A DNA stretch of 27,655 nucleotides from DASVLX01 sp036384655 (lineage in GTDB: Bacteria > Actinomycetota > Actinomycetes > Mycobacteriales > Pseudonocardiaceae), in the NCBI GenBank assembly GCA_036384655.1, contig DASVLX010000247.1, forward strand, positions 1-27,655. The letters are read 5' to 3'. Positions 7,509-14,407 of this stretch are shown piece by piece. How positions within the stretch are numbered: the first letter of the stretch is position 1; every line of letters begins with the position of its first letter. Position numbers and translations under genes: made by a program. Below the pieces are notes generated by a model that had not been told where the DNA came from, did not search any database, and saw only the letters and a program-made list of their open reading frames with translations.

Positions 7509-8162
7509 ATGATCAGGGTGTTTCTGGTGGATGATCACGCCGTGGTTCGCCGCGGCGTGGCGGACATGCTTGAGGAGGAGGATGACCTGACCGTGGTGGG
7601 TCAGGCCGCATCAGTGTCCGAAGCCCGGGCGCGGATTCCGGCGCTGCAGCCGGATGTCGCGGTGCTGGACGTGCGCCTGCCGGACGGCAACGGCATCGAG
7701 CTCTGTCGTGAGCTGCGGTCCAAACTCCCTGATCTGAACTGCCTGATGTTGACGTCGTTCACCGACGAACAGGCGATGCTGGACGCGATCCTGGCCGGCG
7801 CCGGTGGGTATGTGATCAAGGACATCGAGGGCCTGGAGCTGGTCTCGGCGGTGCGCACGGTGGGGTCCGGGCGGTCACTGCTGGACAACCGCGCGGCGGC
7901 GGCGCTGATGGAGCGGCTGCGCGCGAACATGGCACCGCAGGGTCCGCTGGCGAATCTGACCGGTCAGGAGCGGACGCTGCTGGAGCTGATCGGCGAGGGT
8001 CTCACCAACCGCCAGATCGCGGAGCGGATGTTCCTGGCCGAGAAGACGGTCAAGAACTACGTGTCCCGGCTGCTGGCCAAACTCGGCATGGAGCGCCGCA
8101 CCCAGGCCGCCGTCCTCGCCACCGAACTGCGGGATCGCAGTAAGCACCCCCTCGACACCTGA
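7509..8162 (+). CDS. devR: DevR/DosR-type response regulator (NarL/LuxR family)
   Basis: 217 aa from the ATG at 7509, the same length as Mycobacterium tuberculosis DosR as I know it. The receiver domain shows the acidic pair D8/D9 (FLVDDHAVVRRG), phospho-acceptor D54 in VLDVRLPDGNGIELCREL, T82 (LMLTSF) and K104 (GGYVIKDIEG). SLLDNRAAAALMERLR forms the linker. The LuxR helix-turn-helix (LTGQERTLLELIGEGLTNRQ, then IAERMFLAEKTVKNYVSRLL and AKLGMERRTQAA) is nearly the DosR sequence. GAAGGG six bases upstream favours 7509 over the ATG at 7503. Its partner sensor is the kinase at 9765. It should activate dormancy genes on hypoxia, NO or CO; target choice here is inferred. Confidence 0.95.
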   Translation: MIRVFLVDDHAVVRRGVADMLEEEDDLTVVGQAASVSEARARIPALQPDVAVLDVRLPDGNGIELCRELRSKLPDLNCLMLTSFTDEQAMLDAILAGAGGYVIKDIEGLELVSAVRTVGSGRSLLDNRAAAALMERLRANMAPQGPLANLTGQERTLLELIGEGLTNRQIAERMFLAEKTVKNYVSRLLAKLGMERRTQAAVLATELRDRSKHPLDT

Positions 8163-8173
8163 CCGCCGCCCCC

Positions 8174-8370
8174 GCCGTCCCAGGCGGCGCGGGCCGGCGT
8201 TCTCGGTCGCTCGCGTGCCTTAGCACGCCACAAGCGATTGAGGCGAGAGGGGCGCGAGCTCGCTCGCGTCTCCGAGCCGATTGAGCTTGTTGACTGTTGG
8301 TCGGGGCGAAGCGCCGACCCAACAGGATCACGCTCCCTGCGGCCTTGGCCCGCATCCACCTGGAACGCCG
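8174..8370. repeat. Second copy of the ackA hairpin element, split by a 142-bp structured insertion
   Basis: 8176-8206 repeats the left part of the element at 7273-7303 and 8349-8371 repeats its right part at 7304-7326. Between them lie 142 bases (8207-8348) absent from copy 1. The insert holds three hairpins: GCGTGC/GCACGC (8213-8228, loop CTTA), CGCGAG/CTCGCG (8253-8268, loop CTCG), and CTGTTGG/CCAACAG (8294-8325, with an inner TCGG/CCGA). No open frame or transposase is present. The 8163-8459 gap otherwise shows nothing coding. Confidence 0.75.
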
Positions 8371-8459
8371 GAACAGTCTGGGTTCAGGGCGCGCGGGTGT
8401 CCCCGTCGCTTCAGTGACTACGCGGCTGGCGGTCCTGGTCGCCCGCCTCGCGACCCAGC

Positions 8460-9551
8460 TCAGCCCGATTGGGCTGCCAATCGCTTCCCGTTCAATTCCA
8501 TGACGTCCTCCAGCGAGCGGCGCGGCGTGGCGGGTACCGGGGTGCCGTGTCCGATCCGCAGCACGGTCTGCGGCCACAGCCCGCCGCCGAGCAGCTTCCG
8601 CAGCTCGGCCCGGGTCTCCTCGACCTCAACCACCTGGGACAGGAACGACGCGGACAGCCCGTGCACGGTCGCGGTGAGCAACACCCGCTGCATGGCCTGG
8701 CCGGCCTGCAACTGGGCGGGCGGGGTGTCCTGGAACGACCCGACCACCGCGATCAGTGGTTCCGGCTCGAAGTCCTTGCCGGGGATCCGTCGCTGACCCG
8801 TGCCAGCGCTGAAATCACGCAGCACCCACTCGTCCTGCGGCTCGGGCAGTGGACCGGCGCTGCGGATCGGCACTCCGTCGAAGTTCTGGCCGTCCCGGCC
8901 GGTCCACATCGCGAACTCGGTCAGGAACTCGGTGTCCCGCTGTTGGGTCCAGTGCGCCTGGTGCACGAGATTCCGCAGGTCCGGCAGCTTGCCGCCGGAC
9001 ACGATCGCCAGCCAGGCCCGCTCGGCCTCGGCGGCGCGGCGCAGCTCGTTGCGCGCCCGCAGTGACACCGCGGTGGGGTGGAACGGCCGCCGGTTGGTGC
9101 GGCGGCGCGGAATGGCCTCGGCCAGCTCACGGTCGGCCGGGGTGATCACCCGCCGGCCCTGCAACCGCACGGACGCGAGCAGGTCCGGATCGTCGTAGCG
9201 GGGGAACAGCCGCACCATCGGATACGCGCCCTCGGCGCGCGCCGCCAGCCGCAGGTTCAGCAGCGCGGCACCGCAGGCCAGCAGCATCTCGCGGTGGTCG
9301 GGGTCGGCGGTACGGACCTCGCGGTCCCGGTCCGTGTACAGCTCGATGGCGTCCGGCGTGCAGCGGAACCGCCACGGCTGGGTGTTCAACAGCGAGGGAG
9401 CGGCGGTCGCCGCGAGCAGCACGTTTCGGACCTGATCGGCACTGAGACTGCCCACCGGTCGGATGGCCGTGTCGGCATCACTGTGAACATCGTGCGTGCC
9501 ATGTGCTGTGTCGTTAGGCACGACGTCGTCGTCGTGTGTGCCGTTGCTCAT
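8460..9551 (-). CDS. Acg-type nitroreductase-fold flavoprotein
   Basis: 363-aa protein of the Acg family (FMN-binding nitroreductase fold; M. tuberculosis Acg/Rv2032 is a DosR-regulon member). After a His/Asp-rich N-terminus of about 30 residues come LSADQVRNVLLAATAAPSLL and NTQPWRFRC, which carry the family signature around the flavin site. Later segments include PRRRTNRRPFHP, DFEPEPLIAVVGSFQDTP and QAMQRVLLTATVHGLSASF. In this family FMN may be held unproductively, so an FMN storage role is as likely as catalysis. GGGGAGGGA upstream supports the ATG at 9551. It lies on the minus strand between devR and devS, so the two-component pair is interrupted. A CAGCCC/GGGCTG hairpin (8461-8476) overlaps its stop codon. 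Confidence 0.9.
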   Translation of the reverse strand: MSNGTHDDDVVPNDTAHGTHDVHSDADTAIRPVGSLSADQVRNVLLAATAAPSLLNTQPWRFRCTPDAIELYTDRDREVRTADPDHREMLLACGAALLNLRLAARAEGAYPMVRLFPRYDDPDLLASVRLQGRRVITPADRELAEAIPRRRTNRRPFHPTAVSLRARNELRRAAEAERAWLAIVSGGKLPDLRNLVHQAHWTQQRDTEFLTEFAMWTGRDGQNFDGVPIRSAGPLPEPQDEWVLRDFSAGTGQRRIPGKDFEPEPLIAVVGSFQDTPPAQLQAGQAMQRVLLTATVHGLSASFLSQVVEVEETRAELRKLLGGGLWPQTVLRIGHGTPVPATPRRSLEDVMELNGKRLAAQSG

Positions 9552-9651
9552 CGGGCGTCCCTCCCCTCACGTCTTGCTGATCATCGCCAGCCTGCACGGC
9601 CTGGTGACAGTACTTCTGTACTACTTTCCTGCTTCTGAAAGCTTGATCACA

Positions 9652-9665
9652 GGGCACAACGTCAC
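9652..9665. promoter_or_regulatory. Weak DevR-like box upstream of the Acg-type gene
   Basis: On the minus strand this reads GTGACGTTGTGCCC, matching about 10 of 13 fixed positions of the GGGACTTTNGGCCC form of the DevR box. It lies about 100 bases upstream of the start at 9551. A second inverted repeat, CTTTC-ATGG-GAAAG at 9743-9756, lies just before devS. Confidence 0.3.
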
Positions 9666-9764
9666 TACCGATCCGTCCGAGGTCACAATGCGGATACGCG
9701 ATCGTGGCATCCGGGTAGCTGTGGTCACTGTCCGCGAGAGGCCCTTTCATGGGAAAGTGGACAG

Positions 9765-11477
9765 GTGACCGATGCCGAACCGCCCAGAATGACCGGGGCC
9801 CTCTCGCAGTTGCGGCTGCGCGCGCTGCTCACGGAGGTTCAGGAGCGCATCGAGGAGATCGTGGCCACCCGCGATCGGATGGACAGCCTCCTGGAGGCTG
9901 TGCTGGCCGTGTCCTCGGGGCTGGAGCTGGACACCACGCTCCGGCAGATCGTGCGTGCCGCGATGAACCTGGTGGACGCTCAGTACGGCGCGCTGGGTGT
10001 GCTGGGTGACGACGGCTCGATGACCGAGTTCGTGTACGTGGGCATCGACGATGCCACCCGCGAGCAGATCGGCGACCTGCCGACCGGCCGTGGGCTGCTG
10101 GGCCTGGTGATCGAACAGGGCAAGCCGCTGCGGCTGGACGACATCCACGCACATGAGGCGTCGGTCGGCTTCCCACCACATCACCCGGACATGAAGACCT
10201 TCCTGGGCGTGCCGGTGCAGACGCCGGGCCGGGTGTTCGGCCGGCTGTACCTGGCCGAGAAGGCCGGCGGGCAGCGGTTCACCGAGGACGACGAACTGGT
10301 CGTGCAGGCACTGGCCGGCGCGGCCGGCATCGCGATCGACAACGCCCGGCTGTATGAGGAGGCGCGGCGCCGGCAACGCTGGCTGGAGGCCAGCGCCGAG
10401 GTCACCGCGGAGCTGCTGGGCGGTGGCGACACCAACGAGGCGCTGAGCCTGATCGCCAGCCGCGCGGTGGAGTTGGCGGACGCCGACTACGCGCTGATCG
10501 CGCTGCCCGATGATCCGGAGGCGGCCACCGCCGACGTGGAGGGCCTGGTCATCACGGTCTGCGCCGGGCTGGACTCGGAGTCCATGACCGGGCGGATGAT
10601 CCCCACCGAGGGCTCCACCGCGGGCGCTGTGTTCCGGGACCATGTGCCCCGCAACGTGCCGACCCTGGACTTCGACCTGGCCAGCGTGCTGGGCGTGCCG
10701 TTCGGACCCGCGCTGGCGATGCCGTTGCGCGCCGGCGAGTCCACCGCCGGTGTGCTGCTGGTGCTGCGCGGCCCGGGTTCGACGGTGTTCGACGAGCACC
10801 AGTTGCAGGTCGTGTCGGCGTTCGCCGACCAGGCCGCGCTGGCCCTACAGCGGGCCGAGAGCCAGTCCGCGCGGCGCGAGCTGGACATGCTCGCCGACCG
10901 CGACCGGATCGCCCGTGACCTGCACGATCACGTCATCCAGCGGCTGTTCGGCATCGGCCTGGCCATGCAGGGCACCCACCGCCGCACGAAGTCGCCGATG
11001 GTGGCCGAGCGGATCACCGAGCACATTCACCAGGTGCAGGAGGTCATCCAGGAGATCCGCACCGCGATCTTCGACCTGCAGGCGTCGGAACTGTCCGGCG
11101 GCACCCGGCTGCGCACCAAACTGCATGACGTGGTCACCGAGCTCACCGAGGACACTCCGATCCGCACCACCATCCGGATGTCCGGCCCACTCGACGTGCT
11201 GCCCACCGATCTCGCCGAGCATGCCGAGGCGGTCATCCGGGAGGCGGTCAGCAACGCCGTCCGGCACGCCAAGGCGTCCGAGCTGCAGGTGACCGTGTCG
11301 GTCGACGACCACCTGGTGATCGACGTGGTCGACAACGGCATCGGCATCCCCGAGACCGTCGCCCGCAGCGGCCTGAACAACCTGCAGCAGCGGGCGTCGG
11401 AGGCCGGCGGCACGTTCACCGCGAAGCGAGTCGAGACCGGCGGGACGCGACTTACCTGGAGCGCTCCGTTGCCGTGA
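9765..11477 (+). CDS. devS: DevS/DosS-type heme-GAF sensor histidine kinase
   Basis: 570 aa (DevS is 578). The N-terminal segment LSQLRLRALLTEVQERIEEI is followed by GAF-A (about 55-200), GAF-B (about 220-365), HisKA_3 with DRIARDLHDHVIQRLFGIGL (phospho-acceptor H387) and a HATPase domain (AVIREAVSNAVRHAKASEL; DNGIGIPE; GLNNLQQRASEAGGTF). In GAF-A, GFPPHHPDMKTF keeps the proximal heme His (H140, equivalent to DevS H149) and FGRLYLAEK keeps the distal Tyr (Y162, equivalent to Y171). It should therefore bind heme and sense O2, NO, CO or redox state. GGGAAAG upstream supports the GTG at 9765. Its stop TGA abuts the stop of the convergent alcohol dehydrogenase with no gap. Soluble; no membrane helices. 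Confidence 0.95.
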   Translation: MTDAEPPRMTGALSQLRLRALLTEVQERIEEIVATRDRMDSLLEAVLAVSSGLELDTTLRQIVRAAMNLVDAQYGALGVLGDDGSMTEFVYVGIDDATREQIGDLPTGRGLLGLVIEQGKPLRLDDIHAHEASVGFPPHHPDMKTFLGVPVQTPGRVFGRLYLAEKAGGQRFTEDDELVVQALAGAAGIAIDNARLYEEARRRQRWLEASAEVTAELLGGGDTNEALSLIASRAVELADADYALIALPDDPEAATADVEGLVITVCAGLDSESMTGRMIPTEGSTAGAVFRDHVPRNVPTLDFDLASVLGVPFGPALAMPLRAGESTAGVLLVLRGPGSTVFDEHQLQVVSAFADQAALALQRAESQSARRELDMLADRDRIARDLHDHVIQRLFGIGLAMQGTHRRTKSPMVAERITEHIHQVQEVIQEIRTAIFDLQASELSGGTRLRTKLHDVVTELTEDTPIRTTIRMSGPLDVLPTDLAEHAEAVIREAVSNAVRHAKASELQVTVSVDDHLVIDVVDNGIGIPETVARSGLNNLQQRASEAGGTFTAKRVETGGTRLTWSAPLP

Positions 11478-12512
11478 TCAGGGCACCAGGACGGCGGCGC
11501 CGTTGACGCGGTCGCCGGCCAGGTCCGCCAGCGCCCTGTCGGCGTCGTCGAGCGGGTAGCGGGTCGTGGTCACGTGCAGCCGGTGCTTCGCGGCCAGCTT
11601 CAGGAACTCGCGGGCGTCGGCCCTGGTGTTCGCGGTGACACTGCGCAGCTGGCGCTCCTGGAACAGGTGGTCCTGATACACCAGCGGCGGGATGTCGGTG
11701 AGGTGGATGCCGGCGATCGACAGCGTGCCGCCGCGGTCCAGGGCCGCCAGGGCGGGCAGCACCAGGTCGCCGACCGGGGCGAACAGGATCGCCGAATCGA
11801 GCGGCTCGGGCGGCGGATCGGCCGCACCGGTGGCCGAGGCGCAACCGAGTTCCAGCGCCAACTTCTGCGCGGCCGGGCTGCGGGTCATGACGTGCACCGT
11901 GGCGCCCTCGGCGAGCGCGACCTGCGCGGCCAGGTGGGCGCTGGCACCGAAACCGTAGATACCCAGCTTGCCGCCGGGCGGTAGTTCGGCGCGCTTGAGC
12001 GAGCGGTAGCCGATGATCCCGGCGCACAGCAGCGGCGCCAGCTCGACATCGGAGTAGCCGTCGGGCAGCGGATGCGCCCAGTCGGCCGGCACGGTCGTGT
12101 ACTCGGCATAGCCGCCGTCCGCGTCCCAGCCGGTGTATGTCGAGTTCGGGCAGAGGTTCTCCGCGCCACGCAGACAGTACTTGCAGGTGCCGCAGGTGCC
12201 GCGCAGCCAGGCGATGCCGACCCGGTCGCCGACCGCGTGGCCGGCCGCGCCGGCGGCGGAGCCAACCGCCACGACCTCGCCGACGACCTCATGTCCGGGT
12301 GTCACATGCGGCCGGTGCACCGGCAGATCACCCTCGGACACGTGCAGGTCGGTGCGGCACACGCCGCAGGCGAGCACCCGCACCAGCAGGTCGCCCGGCC
12401 CGGGCGTGGGAACCGGATCAGTGCTCTGACGCAACGGACCCCCGGCGATGGGGCCCGGCTTGTCAACATGCCAGGCCCGCATCTCCGAGGGCAGTGTGGG
12501 CGAACCGCCCAT
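11478..12512 (-). CDS. Zinc-dependent alcohol dehydrogenase (MDR family)
   Basis: 344 aa, class of medium-chain Zn dehydrogenases with NAD(P). Catalytic zinc ligands are seen in ACGVCRTDLH (Cys) and PGHEVVGEV (His-Glu); the four structural Cys are in CGTCKYCLRGAENLC. The Rossmann segment is KLGIYGFGASAHLAAQVA, where YGFGASAH is typical of the AdhA-like subgroup rather than the classic GxGxxG. VTANTRADAREFL near the C-terminus also fits that subgroup. The probable role is reduction of aldehydes to recycle NADH, or alcohol oxidation. GAGGGGAG eight bases upstream supports the ATG at 12512. It lies 34 bases after doxX, probably in one operon, and converges tail-to-tail with devS. Confidence 0.92.
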   Translation of the reverse strand: MGGSPTLPSEMRAWHVDKPGPIAGGPLRQSTDPVPTPGPGDLLVRVLACGVCRTDLHVSEGDLPVHRPHVTPGHEVVGEVVAVGSAAGAAGHAVGDRVGIAWLRGTCGTCKYCLRGAENLCPNSTYTGWDADGGYAEYTTVPADWAHPLPDGYSDVELAPLLCAGIIGYRSLKRAELPPGGKLGIYGFGASAHLAAQVALAEGATVHVMTRSPAAQKLALELGCASATGAADPPPEPLDSAILFAPVGDLVLPALAALDRGGTLSIAGIHLTDIPPLVYQDHLFQERQLRSVTANTRADAREFLKLAAKHRLHVTTTRYPLDDADRALADLAGDRVNGAAVLVP

Positions 12513-12546
12513 TCGTATCGCTCCCCTCAGCTCACGCCGATGCCCT

Positions 12547-13134
12547 TCAGCGTAGCCAGGGGTTCTGCTGAACGATGGGCAACTTGGCCCACTGGCGACC
12601 GAGTCCCCAGGTGTTGCCAGCGGCGGTGAGAGCGAAGGTGACCAGAGTGAAGAAGTAGATGAAGTGGTAGTCGATGATCGGGTTGGACGAGGAGGTCGCC
12701 GCGCCGGTCGAGTCGAAGCGGGCCAGCGGCCATTCGGCCAGCCACATGAAACCGAGCAGGAAGAACCCGGCGACGGCCGCCACCCGCAGGCCGATGCCCA
12801 GGATGAGGGCGACGCTCAGGCCCAGCAGCGCGAGCATGAACAGCCAGTCCGCCCAGGGGGCGCCGGCCCAGCTGCGGAGAACGTCCTGCAGCGGTCCGAC
12901 CTCGACGTGGCTCAGGAAACCCTTGGTCGGGGAGCCGCCGTTGATCCATGCCTGGGCGTGCTTCGTGGCGTAACCCAGGCCAAACAGCTTGTCCAGGAAG
13001 GCCCAGAGGAACATCAGGCCCAGCACGATCCGCAGCACCGCGAGAGCCTTGGCGCCAGCGGAGTTCGTGACTTCCGCGGGCCGCTCGGGCAGGGTGATGT
13101 CCCGCGCGACCGGGACCGTTTCCTTGATCGACAT
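12547..13134 (-). CDS. DoxX/DoxD-like membrane protein
   Basis: 195 aa from the ATG at 13134, which has GGAGG upstream; longer frames have none. It shows about four hydrophobic segments: ALAVLRIVLGLMFLWAFLDK, WLFMLALLGLSVALILGIGL, VAAVAGFFLLGFMWLAEW and IDYHFIYFFTLVTFALTAAG. A polar loop (about residues 65-100) carries WINGGSPTKGFLSHVEVGPL. DoxX-family proteins are linked to quinone-coupled sulfur oxidation and redox homeostasis; the substrate here is unknown. It is the first gene of a probable doxX-adh operon, whose upstream region carries a perfect 15-bp tandem motif at 13166-13195. Confidence 0.85.
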   Translation of the reverse strand: MSIKETVPVARDITLPERPAEVTNSAGAKALAVLRIVLGLMFLWAFLDKLFGLGYATKHAQAWINGGSPTKGFLSHVEVGPLQDVLRSWAGAPWADWLFMLALLGLSVALILGIGLRVAAVAGFFLLGFMWLAEWPLARFDSTGAATSSSNPIIDYHFIYFFTLVTFALTAAGNTWGLGRQWAKLPIVQQNPWLR

Positions 13135-13515
13135 CGTGTGCCTCCGTTTGGTACGTCCGTTTGTTGAACGCACAACTTGTGAACGCACAACTAGTCTGAA
13201 CACCGCCCCGCCGGGGGCGAACGTGGCGAAGTGCCCTTTTCGTTGTGGACCTTGGGTAGACCAGGAAGGGTCCGTCGGCGGGCCATGGTCCCCTGGCTGG
13301 CGGTCCTCCGGACGGGCCGGTAGCGCCCCGGAACCGTTCGTATCCGCAGCGTCACATCACCGTGGTCTCGTCACCGCTCATAAAGGTCATCAGGATCACG
13401 AAGTGCGGCGAAAAAACGAAAGCAGTTCCGCCAACTGGGCTATTGTTTATGTCGCTTGACGCCCGTAAAGTGGATATCTTCGGGTAGACATGTCGGGAAT
13501 CAGGGGGTGCGGCCA
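13135..13515. promoter_or_regulatory. 381-bp divergent region between doxX and the DUF6879/STAND module
   Basis: GAACGCACAACTTGT (13166-13180) is directly followed by GAACGCACAACTAGT (13181-13195), differing at one base and lying 32-61 bases before the doxX start, where a promoter operator would be. GGGCCATGGTCCC (13280-13292) is a palindrome-like site close to the DevR box but with a 3-base spacer instead of 4. TTGACG at 13457-13462 could be a -35 for the rightward genes. GGGGG at 13503 serves the ATG at 13516. No coding frame was judged real. Confidence 0.5.
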
Positions 13516-13785
13516 ATGGCTCGCATCTGGGAGGCGGATCCCTCCGCATCATTCAAACGTCGGCTGGGCAAGTCGGCCCAGGAAGTCGGCACATCCAAGG
13601 ACGACGAGGAGTGTCCGGACATCTGGGAGCTGGACAATGGTGACATCGCGGTGATCGGCCGGGATCTCACGGATGCGTACAGGTCGCGCCTGCCTCGGGG
13701 TGTGAAGGTTGGTCAGGACGAGAGGATAGTGATTATTCCAGGAGCGATGCTGATCGCGGCGAAACCCGATATCCGCGATGTTTGA
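13516..13785 (+). CDS. Small protein of unknown function next to DUF6879, 89 aa
   Basis: The sequence starts MARIWEADPSASFKRRLGKS and contains CPDIWELDNGDIAVIGRDLT and VGQDERIVIIPGAMLIAAK. No catalytic motif is seen. The second half reads like a small beta-rich domain (alternating hydrophobics around GDIAVIGRDLT and RIVIIPGAML). GGGGGTGC upstream supports the ATG at 13516. The stop lies inside the start of the DUF6879 gene (8-base overlap), so the two proteins are probably made together and may interact. It is the first gene of a three-gene module that ends in a STAND ATPase. Confidence 0.8.
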   Translation: MARIWEADPSASFKRRLGKSAQEVGTSKDDEECPDIWELDNGDIAVIGRDLTDAYRSRLPRGVKVGQDERIVIIPGAMLIAAKPDIRDV

Positions 13786-14401
13786 TCGAGAATCTCTCGT
13801 CCTGGACCGCGCGCTGGGCACGCGGCTGGACAGGGACACCTACAGGAACGAGTTCCGGTCGCGCCGTCGTGCGATTCACGACAAGGACTCCTGGAAGTTC
13901 GAACGACGCCAGAACTTCGAGGAGGACGTCCCCAGTCGCAATGCGTTCCGTGCCGGAGACTGGGAAGGTTCGATGCGTATCTTCGAGGAGGAACGCGAAT
14001 CGGCCGTCCAGTCCGTCCTCGCGGACCGCGCGAATCGAACCACCTTCTACCGTGTACGAATAGTGCAGGAACCACTGTCCGCCTACCTGCAATGGGAGCT
14101 GCGGTCACTGCGAGTGCAGGCGGAATGCGGCAAGCCCATCCGGGTCGTCGGTGCCGACGCGATCAGCGTGATCGAGCGGGGCAGGTTCCTGCCCGAGGTG
14201 GTGGTGCTCGGCGACGAGGTTCTCTATGAGATCGTCTACAGCGACGGGGGCGTTCCGCAGGGCGCCGTGCGCTTCGCCGATCTCGCATTGATCAAGAACT
14301 GGGCCAATTTCGCCAGGGAGTTGTACGCGAACGGCGAGGACGTCATCTCGTATGTCGATCGCCTGGTGGCCCGTCTTCCACCGCCGCGGGTCTCGGAGTA
14401 G
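13778..14401 (+). CDS. DUF6879-like protein
   Basis: 207 aa. Resembles the actinobacterial DUF6879 group, which I recognise from the segments EFRSRRRAIHDKDSWKFERR, FYRVRIVQEPLSAYLQWEL, PIRVVGADAI and LPEVVVLGDEVLYEIVYSDG. Function of the family is unknown; members are often encoded beside helix-turn-helix or ATPase genes. There is no ribosome site before the ATG at 13778, and it overlaps the 89-aa gene by 8 bases, so translation is probably coupled. The STAND gene starts 6 bases after its stop. The protein is rich in charged residues and looks cytosolic. Confidence 0.7.
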   Translation: MFDRESLVLDRALGTRLDRDTYRNEFRSRRRAIHDKDSWKFERRQNFEEDVPSRNAFRAGDWEGSMRIFEEERESAVQSVLADRANRTTFYRVRIVQEPLSAYLQWELRSLRVQAECGKPIRVVGADAISVIERGRFLPEVVVLGDEVLYEIVYSDGGVPQGAVRFADLALIKNWANFARELYANGEDVISYVDRLVARLPPPRVSE

Positions 14402-14407
14402 GTACGG

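Noticed and set aside
13280..13292. GGGCCATGGTCCC as a DevR box
   Set aside because: Half sites fit but the spacer is 3 bases instead of 4, and it lies about 150 bases from the doxX start; recorded only as a palindrome.
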